Source: Pseudomonas sp. F(2018) (GTDB taxonomy: Bacteria > Pseudomonadota > Gammaproteobacteria > Pseudomonadales > Pseudomonadaceae). Taken from it: 64,000 bases of DNA. Positions 56,308-64,000 of this stretch are shown here, in pieces. How positions within the stretch are numbered: the stretch's first letter is position 1; every line of letters starts with the position of its first letter. Where the stretch lies: positions 1 to 64,000 of the forward strand of contig NZ_SCOM01000001.1 of the NCBI RefSeq assembly GCF_005508865.1, in the 5' to 3' direction. The notes under the pieces were generated by a model. That model had not been told where the DNA came from. It worked only from the letters and a program-made list of their open reading frames with translations, and did no database searches. Position numbers and translations under genes: made by a program.

Positions 56308-58218
56308 TCAGCTCAGCCCGCTGGGCACCTTGAGCACGTCCAGCATCAGGCAGGTCTGCGGGCTCAGCTCGCCGTCGCAGCCCTGCAGCACGAAGCCCGA
56401 GCGGCCGCGCTGCTTGGCCCGGTACATGGCCTCGTCGGCCGACTTGTACAGGCCGGTGAACTGCAGCGCGTGCTGCGGATAGAGCGCGGCGCCGATGCTG
56501 ATGGTCACCACCAGGCGGTTGGCGCCGTAGAGTACCGGCCGCGACAGCTCGGCGAGCAGGCGCGTCGCGATCTCCTGGGCGTGCTGTTGGGCATCCGGGC
56601 CGCACACCAGCACGGCGAACTCGTCGCCACCCAGGCGCGCCACCATGTCGTTGGCCCGCACGTGTTCGCGCAGGCGATGGCCGATGGTGCGCAGCATCAG
56701 GTCGCCGGCGTCGTGGCCATAGCGGTCGTTGATCGGCTTGAAGTGATCCAGGTCGACCAGCATCAGCGCCACCGATTCGCCGCGCCGCTGGGCATCGGCC
56801 AGCGCCACTTCGGCGCGCTCGATCAGGTAGCGGCGGTTCGGCAATTCGGTCAGCGGGTCGTGGAAGGCGGCATGCTGCAGGCGCTGTTCGCGCTCGCACA
56901 GCTGCTGGTTGGCCTGGGCCAGTTCCACGGTGCGCAGGCGCACCGCTTCCTGCAGTTCGTCGGCGCTGGCCTGCATCTGCGCCAGGCGTGCGGTTTTCTC
57001 GCGGTCGGCCTGCAGCAGGGCCTCGGCCTTCTCCTGCTTGAGCGTCTGGATGCGGTAGGCCAGGGCGAAGGAGAACAGGATCGATTCGGCCGCTACCGCC
57101 AGCGGGAATACATAGGCGTTCCAGGTAGCCGGCTGCACCAGGCCGGTGGAGCGCATCAGCGCCAGGCTGATGCTGCCGAGGATCAGGCCGTAGCCGAACA
57201 GGTAGAGCAGGGCGGGGAAGTAGCCCTGGCGCCAACGGATCATCGCCGAGCCGAGCGCCGCGGGAATGCTGGTCAGCGACAGCAGGGCGATCAGCCAGGC
57301 CGAGGCGCCGCGCAGGCCGAAGGCCTCCATGGCGATGGCAATCACGTAGCAGGCGCAGGCCAGGCTCAGCAGGTGGTGGGCCCAGCGCACGTGGATGCGG
57401 GTCTGCAGCAGGGTCTGGGTGAAGCGGCAGGCGCAGAAGCCCCACAGCGAGGGCAGGGTGATGCGGTCCAGCCAGAACGGCACCGGCGCATCCGGCCACA
57501 GGTACTGGAAGCCGTGGCCGCTCATGCTGACGATCAGCAGCAGGGCGCCGGCAGTGGTCAGCACGTACCAGAAGTAGGCGGTGTCGCGCAGGGTGAAGAA
57601 GATGAACAGGTTGTACAGCAGCAGGGCGGCGATGATTCCGTAGATCAGGCCCAGGCCGAGGTTTTCCTGGCTGGCCAGGTGATTCAGGTCGTCCAGCTGC
57701 CAGACCCGCAGCGGGAAGGAGTTGCCGGCCGGGTCGAAGCTGCGCAGGTAGAAGGTCTGCGGTGTCTCGCCCAGCTCCGGCAGCTGCAGCAGCGGGCGCC
57801 GGTAATCATGGTCGCGGCCCTCGGCGAAGCTGACCCGCTCGCCAACCTGGCGCTGATTCCAGCCGCCCTTGCCATCGGGCGTATACAGCTGCAGGTCGAG
57901 CTGGGTCACCGCGCCGATCTCCAGCCACCAGCGCGCCGGGGCGTCGGCGCCGCGCTGCAGCTCCAGCTTGATCCACCAGGGATTGGGGTTCTGCCCGACG
58001 CTGGCGCGGCCCTTGGCCGGCACGAAGCGCTGCTGCACGGCGGGGTCGGCCATGTCGGCGATGTCCAGTTGGCCGCCGACATCTTCCAGCAGCAAGATCT
58101 GCCCGTTCAGCTGTTGCCCGCTGCTATTCGCCTGCAGCTGTACGGCGGCGTGCAGGCGCCCGCCGAGCAGGCTCAGGCACAACATCAATAGCAGCGCATG
58201 CGGGATCGAGCGTCGCAC
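56308..58218 (-). CDS. 7TMR-DISM diguanylate cyclase
   Basis: The 636-residue protein has a signal peptide (about 1-22), a periplasmic jelly-roll sensor (7TMR-DISMED2-like, about 30-180), seven membrane segments (7TMR-DISM_7TM), a coiled coil and a GGDEF domain with an intact active-site motif, RLGGDEFAVLV. An RxxD inhibitory site (RAND) sits exactly five residues before GGDEF, so product inhibition by cyclic di-GMP is expected. GTG 58218 was chosen because an AAGGAG site lies 7 nt before it. It is divergent from ygiQ. Confidence 0.92.
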   Translation of the reverse strand: MRRSIPHALLLMLCLSLLGGRLHAAVQLQANSSGQQLNGQILLLEDVGGQLDIADMADPAVQQRFVPAKGRASVGQNPNPWWIKLELQRGADAPARWWLEIGAVTQLDLQLYTPDGKGGWNQRQVGERVSFAEGRDHDYRRPLLQLPELGETPQTFYLRSFDPAGNSFPLRVWQLDDLNHLASQENLGLGLIYGIIAALLLYNLFIFFTLRDTAYFWYVLTTAGALLLIVSMSGHGFQYLWPDAPVPFWLDRITLPSLWGFCACRFTQTLLQTRIHVRWAHHLLSLACACYVIAIAMEAFGLRGASAWLIALLSLTSIPAALGSAMIRWRQGYFPALLYLFGYGLILGSISLALMRSTGLVQPATWNAYVFPLAVAAESILFSFALAYRIQTLKQEKAEALLQADREKTARLAQMQASADELQEAVRLRTVELAQANQQLCEREQRLQHAAFHDPLTELPNRRYLIERAEVALADAQRRGESVALMLVDLDHFKPINDRYGHDAGDLMLRTIGHRLREHVRANDMVARLGGDEFAVLVCGPDAQQHAQEIATRLLAELSRPVLYGANRLVVTISIGAALYPQHALQFTGLYKSADEAMYRAKQRGRSGFVLQGCDGELSPQTCLMLDVLKVPSGLS

Positions 58219-58361
58219 CGGGGGACTCCTTGTTCCGGGGTTCGGGCTGGCGTTTTGCAACCAGGCCCGAGTATAGCCATGGAAGTGACCGTGATCACAA
58301 ATTGACAGCATGGCTGCGCGTGAGCAACTGAGCGTTCTGGTCGGATTCTGTATGTTTTTTG

Positions 58362-58370
58362 TGCTATATT
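58362..58370 (+). promoter_or_regulatory. Extended -10 promoter upstream of ygiQ
   Basis: TGCTATATT (58362-58370) matches an extended -10 element (TG-N-TATATT) 36 nt before the ygiQ start. T-rich sequence precedes it, with no clear -35. Confidence 0.55.
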
Positions 58371-58405
58371 CCGCGCCCCCGTGAAAGCCCGGTTGATCAA
58401 AAAAC

Positions 58406-60718
<2,313 letters not shown>

Positions 60719-60728
60719 CGGCGCTTCG

Positions 60729-60841
60729 CCCCTCTCCCTTTGGGAGAGGGTTGGAGTGAGGGTGCCCTAGGCGGCTCAGCGTGGCCTGAAGCCCCTCACC
60801 CTACGCGGGCCGCTTCGCCCCCTCTCCCAGGGGAGAGGGGG
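60729..60841. repeat. Pair of palindromic intergenic repeats (REP/BIME-like)
   Basis: CCCTCTCCC/GGGAGAGGG (60730-60738 and 60742-60750) forms one hairpin followed by a TGGAGTGAGGGT segment. A second palindrome, CCCCCTCTCC/GGAGAGGGGG (60818-60827 and 60832-60841), is preceded by CCCTCACCCT, giving an inverted pair. Such elements are common between genes in pseudomonads and can stabilise RNA or bind DNA gyrase-like factors. No transposase is encoded. Confidence 0.75.
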
Positions 60842-60997
60842 AGCCTGGCGCCTTTTCTGTGCGCCGTCTCCTTCCGTCCGGCGCGCCTGCCCCCTTGTGG
60901 TGCCGGTCTGCCCCGCACAGCCCCCGAAACCGCGGAAAAGCCACTGGCATAACTCTTGCGCGGCCCAGGTATCGCCCTGGCTCGCAGGAGGCACGCC

Positions 60998-63900
60998 GTG
61001 TCGATCCATGTCGCACTGCAGCATGTCACGCATTACCGCTACGACCGCCCGATCAACCTCGGACCGCAGGTCGTGCGCCTGCGCCCGGCGCCGCACAGCC
61101 GCACGCGCATCCTCTCCTATGCGCTGCAGGTCGAGCCGGGCGAGCACTTCGTCAACTGGCAGCAGGACCCCCAGGGCAACTACCTGGCGCGCCTGGTGTT
61201 CCCGGAGAAGACAGAGCAGCTCAAGGTCACCGTCGACCTGGTCGCCGAGATGGCGGTGTTCAACCCCTTCGACTTCTTCCTCGAGCCGCATGCCGAGCGA
61301 ATTCCCTTCGCCTACAGCGGCGCCGAGCAGCGCGAGCTGGCGCCCTACCTGGTGGCCAATCGCGGCGGTCCGCTGTTCGCCAAGTACCTGGCCGGCGTCG
61401 ACCGTACGCCCACGCCCAGCGTCGACTTCCTGGTGGCGCTGAACCAGCGCCTGGCGGACGACATCCGCTACCTGATCCGCCTGGAGCCGGGCGTGCAGAC
61501 GCCCGAGGAGACCCTGGAGCTGGCCTCCGGCTCATGCCGCGACTCGGCCTGGCTGCTGGTGCAGCTGCTGCGCCATCTGGGACTCGCGGCGCGCTTTGTC
61601 TCCGGCTACCTGATCCAGCTCACCGCCGACGTCAAATCCCTCGACGGTCCCAGCGGGGCCGAGCAGGACTTCACCGACCTGCACGCCTGGTGCGAGGTGT
61701 ATCTGCCCGGTGCCGGCTGGATCGGCCTCGATCCCACCTCCGGCCTGTTCGCCGGCGAGGGCCATGTGCCGCTGGCCTGCAGTCCCGAGCCGTCGGCGGC
61801 GGCGCCGATTTCCGGGGTGCTCGACGAATGCGAGTGCGAGTGCGAGTTCGACCACGACATGCGCGTCGAGCGCATCTGGGAGGCGCCGCGGGTCACCAAG
61901 CCGTATAGCGAGGAGCAGTGGCAGGAGATTCTCGACCTCGGCCGCCAAGTCGATGCCGAGCTGGACTACGGCGACGTGCGCCTGACCATGGGCGGCGAAC
62001 CGACCTTCGTCGCCCTCGACTACCCGGACGATGCCGAGTGGAACACCGCGGCCATGGGGCCGAACAAGCGCCGCCTGGCCGCCGAGCTGCTCCACCGCCT
62101 GCGTGAGCACTATGCGCCGCAAGCCCTGGTGCACTTCGGCCAGGGCAAGTGGTACCCGGGCGAGCAGCTGCCGCGCTGGTCGCTCAGCTGCTTCTGGCGC
62201 AAGGATGGCCAGCCGATCTGGCAGGACCCGGCGCTGTACGCCGACGAGAGCCGCTACTACGGCGCCGATGCACGGCTGGCGGCGCGCTTCCTCGCCACCC
62301 TGGCCGGCCATCTGGGCCTGGACGCCGAGCATGTATTCCCGGCCTACGAGGACTGGCTCTATTACCTGTGGCGCGAACGCCGCCTGCCGGCCAACGTCAG
62401 CCCGGACGACGCGCGTCTGAGTGATCCGCTGGAGCGCGAGCGCCTGCGCAAGGTGTTCTGCCGCGGTCTGGGTGAGGTGGTCGGCCATGTCCTGCCGCTG
62501 ATGCGCAGTGCTGGCGACGACGCCTGGCTGACCGGCCCCTGGTTCCTGCGCGACGAACACTGCCGGCTGATCCCCGGCGACTCGCCGCTGGGCTATCGCC
62601 TGCCGCTGGACTCGCAGCCCTGGGTCGGCGAACTGGATTACCCCTACGTCTCGCCGCAGGACCCGCACCAGCAGTTCCAGCCGCTGCCCAGCCGGCAGAG
62701 CATCCAGCAGCAGCTACGCACGCCGCTGCACCCGCAACGGCGTGGCGAGGGCGAGGCCGCCGCGGCGCCGGCGCCCTTCGAGTCGGCCTCCGGTGTGGTG
62801 CGCACCGCGCTGTGCGCCGAGCCGCGTGATGGCCGCCTGTACCTATTCATGCCTCCCTTGAGCCGGTTGGAGGATTACCTGGAGCTGGTCGCCGCCATCG
62901 AAGCCACCGCCCGCGACCTGCGCTGCCCGGTATTGCTGGAGGGCTACGAGCCGCCGGCCGACCCGCGCCTGACCCACTTCCGCGTCACCCCCGACCCGGG
63001 CGTGATCGAGGTGAATATCCATCCGGCCAGTAGCTGGGAGGAACTGGTCGAGCGCACCGAGTTTCTCTACGAGTCGGCGCGCCTCTGTCGTCTGTCCAGC
63101 GAGAAATTCATGCTCGACGGCCGCCACACCGGCACCGGCGGCGGCAACCACTTCGTCCTCGGCGGCGCCACGCCTGGCGACTCGCCCTTCCTGCGCCGGC
63201 CGGACCTGCTGCGCAGCCTGATCGGCTACTGGCACAACCACCCCTCGCTGTCCTATCTGTTCAGCGGCCTGTTTATCGGCCCCACCTCGCAGGCGCCACG
63301 GGTGGACGAGGCGCGCAACGACGCGCTGTACGAGCTGGAGATCGCCTTCGCGCAGATGCCTGAACCGGGCCAGGATTGCCCGCCCTGGCTGGTCGACCGC
63401 CTGCTGCGCAACCTGCTGGTGGACGTCACCGGCAACACCCACCGCGCCGAGTTCTGCATCGACAAGCTGTACTCGCCGGACTCCAGCAGCGGCCGCCTCG
63501 GCCTGCTCGAGCTGCGCGCCTTCGAGATGCCGCCGCACGCGCGCATGAGCCTGGCCCAGCAGGTGCTGCTGCGCGCCCTGGTCGCGCGCTTCTGGAACGA
63601 GCCCTATCGCCCGGCCCGGCTGGCGCGCTGGGGCACCGAACTGCACGATCGCTTCCTGCTGCCACACTTCATCGAGCAGGACTTTGCCGACGTGATCTTC
63701 GAGCTCAACGCCGCCGGCTATCCGCTGCGCGCCGAATGGTTCGCCCCGCACCTGGAGTTCCGCTTCCCGCGCATCGGCGACTATGCGGTGATGGGCATCG
63801 ACCTGGAGCTGCGCCAGGCCCTGGAACCCTGGCACGTGCTGGGCGAGGAGGGCGCAGTCGGTGGCACCGTACGCTACGTGGATTCCTCGCTGGAGCGGGT

Positions 63901-64000
63901 GCAGGTGAAACTGAACGGCATGGCGCCGGACCGTTACCTGCTCACCTGCAATGGCGTGCCGGTACCGCTGCGACCGACCGGCAAGGTCGGCGAGTTCGTC
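60998..64000 (+). CDS. Transglutaminase-like/DUF2126 protein (3' end beyond the window)
   Basis: The reading frame is open from GTG 60998 to the window end (1001 codons). Residues 1-100 form a beta-rich bacterial transglutaminase N-domain ([14 protein letters not shown]). The protease-like transglutaminase core has C180 (SGSCRDSAW), H229 (DLHAWCEVY) and D245 (LDPTSG), a complete triad. [10 protein letters not shown] acidic-cysteine motif follows near 281-289, and then the large DUF2126 region with [20 protein letters not shown] and [24 protein letters not shown] precedes the start. Such genes usually neighbour ATP-grasp and alpha-E proteins, which would lie past the right edge. Confidence 0.88.
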   Translation, partial: MSIHVALQHVTHYRYDRPINLGPQVVRLRPAPHSRTRILSYALQVEPGEHFVNWQQDPQGNYLARLVFPEKTEQLKVTVDLVAEMAVFNPFDFFLEPHAERIPFAYSGAEQRELAPYLVANRGGPLFAKYLAGVDRTPTPSVDFLVALNQRLADDIRYLIRLEPGVQTPEETLELASGSCRDSAWLLVQLLRHLGLAARFVSGYLIQLTADVKSLDGPSGAEQDFTDLHAWCEVYLPGAGWIGLDPTSGLFAGEGHVPLACSPEPSAAAPISGVLDECECECEFDHDMRVERIWEAPRVTKPYSEEQWQEILDLGRQVDAELDYGDVRLTMGGEPTFVALDYPDDAEWNTAAMGPNKRRLAAELLHRLREHYAPQALVHFGQGKWYPGEQLPRWSLSCFWRKDGQPIWQDPALYADESRYYGADARLAARFLATLAGHLGLDAEHVFPAYEDWLYYLWRERRLPANVSPDDARLSDPLERERLRKVFCRGLGEVVGHVLPLMRSAGDDAWLTGPWFLRDEHCRLIPGDSPLGYRLPLDSQPWVGELDYPYVSPQDPHQQFQPLPSRQSIQQQLRTPLHPQRRGEGEAAAAPAPFESASGVVRTALCAEPRDGRLYLFMPPLSRLEDYLELVAAIEATARDLRCPVLLEGYEPPADPRLTHFRVTPDPGVIEVNIHPASSWEELVERTEFLYESARLCRLSSEKFMLDGRHTGTGGGNHFVLGGATPGDSPFLRRPDLLRSLIGYWHNHPSLSYLFSGLFIGPTSQAPRVDEARNDALYELEIAFAQMPEPGQDCPPWLVDRLLRNLLVDVTGNTHRAEFCIDKLYSPDSSSGRLGLLELRAFEMPPHARMSLAQQVLLRALVARFWNEPYRPARLARWGTELHDRFLLPHFIEQDFADVIFELNAAGYPLRAEWFAPHLEFRFPRIGDYAVMGIDLELRQALEPWHVLGEEGAVGGTVRYVDSSLERVQVKLNGMAPDRYLLTCNGVPVPLRPTGKVGEFV

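Noticed and set aside
60729..60841. CRISPR array or IS element near the repeats
   Set aside because: There are only two palindromes in inverted orientation, no spacers of equal length and no transposase frame.

Overview
The window looks like chromosomal DNA from a Pseudomonas-type gammaproteobacterium. It is GC-rich and densely coded, GTG and TTG starts are common, and 4-nt gene overlaps are frequent. From memory, blocks of the gene order match Pseudomonas aeruginosa: nrdR-rib-nusB-thiL-pgpA with dxs-ispA-xseB; parE-parC with nudF/cpdA; and rnr-rlmB-rpsF-rpsR-rplI-dnaB-alr. I see no phage, IS element, integron, CRISPR array or plasmid function.

Layout. 1-9.8 kb (+): a perfect 33-bp fold-back at the very edge, then nrdR, ribD, an FMN riboswitch, ribE, ribBA with a degenerate RibA half, ribH, nusB, thiL, pgpA, a periplasmic binding-type protein, a retropepsin-like protease, a genuine ribA, a small membrane protein and a BtuF-like protein. 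9.8-18.2 kb (-): btuB with its cobalamin riboswitch, dxs, an epoxide-hydrolase-like protein and a 1086-residue single-chain acyl-CoA carboxylase. 18.4-30 kb: a PAP2 phosphatase (+), then on the minus strand ispA, xseB, a PqiC-like lipoprotein and the run nudF-yqiB-cpdA-yqiA-parE-esterase-retropepsin-parC, which keeps the E. coli order nudF-yqiB-cpdA-yqiA-parE. 30-31 kb (+): a PAS protein.

31.1-39.5 kb (+) is the most unusual region. It is a tightly overlapping six-gene operon: an E1-like (ThiF) enzyme with a C-terminal LuxI/FeeM-like acyltransferase region; an acyl-CoA dehydrogenase; an HAE3/MMPL-type RND transporter; a secreted protein that appears to be an RND periplasmic domain without membrane segments; a LolA-like protein; and a DUF1302-like outer-membrane barrel. 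My reading is synthesis plus export of an acylated small molecule. The product is unknown.

39.6-48 kb: an RsiV-like lipoprotein (+), cytX and thiC with a TPP riboswitch (-), a TolC-family channel and a chemoreceptor (+), and two tandem tRNA-Leu(CAG) genes (-) with a clear promoter. 48-56.3 kb (+): rnr, rlmB, rpsF, rpsR, a DUF2232 protein, rplI, dnaB and alr. 56.3-64 kb: a 7TMR-DISM diguanylate cyclase (-), the YgiQ radical SAM protein (+), a palindromic repeat pair, and a large transglutaminase/DUF2126 protein that runs off the right edge.

How it fits together: all classical riboflavin genes are present, with FMN feedback at ribE. Three vitamin riboswitches (FMN, B12, TPP) control biosynthesis or uptake genes. 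Dxs and IspA supply isoprenoids, and ParE/ParC form topoisomerase IV. Gaps over 300 bases (1798-2147, 11685-12047, 43575-43980, 47498-48081) are filled by riboswitches or tRNA genes.
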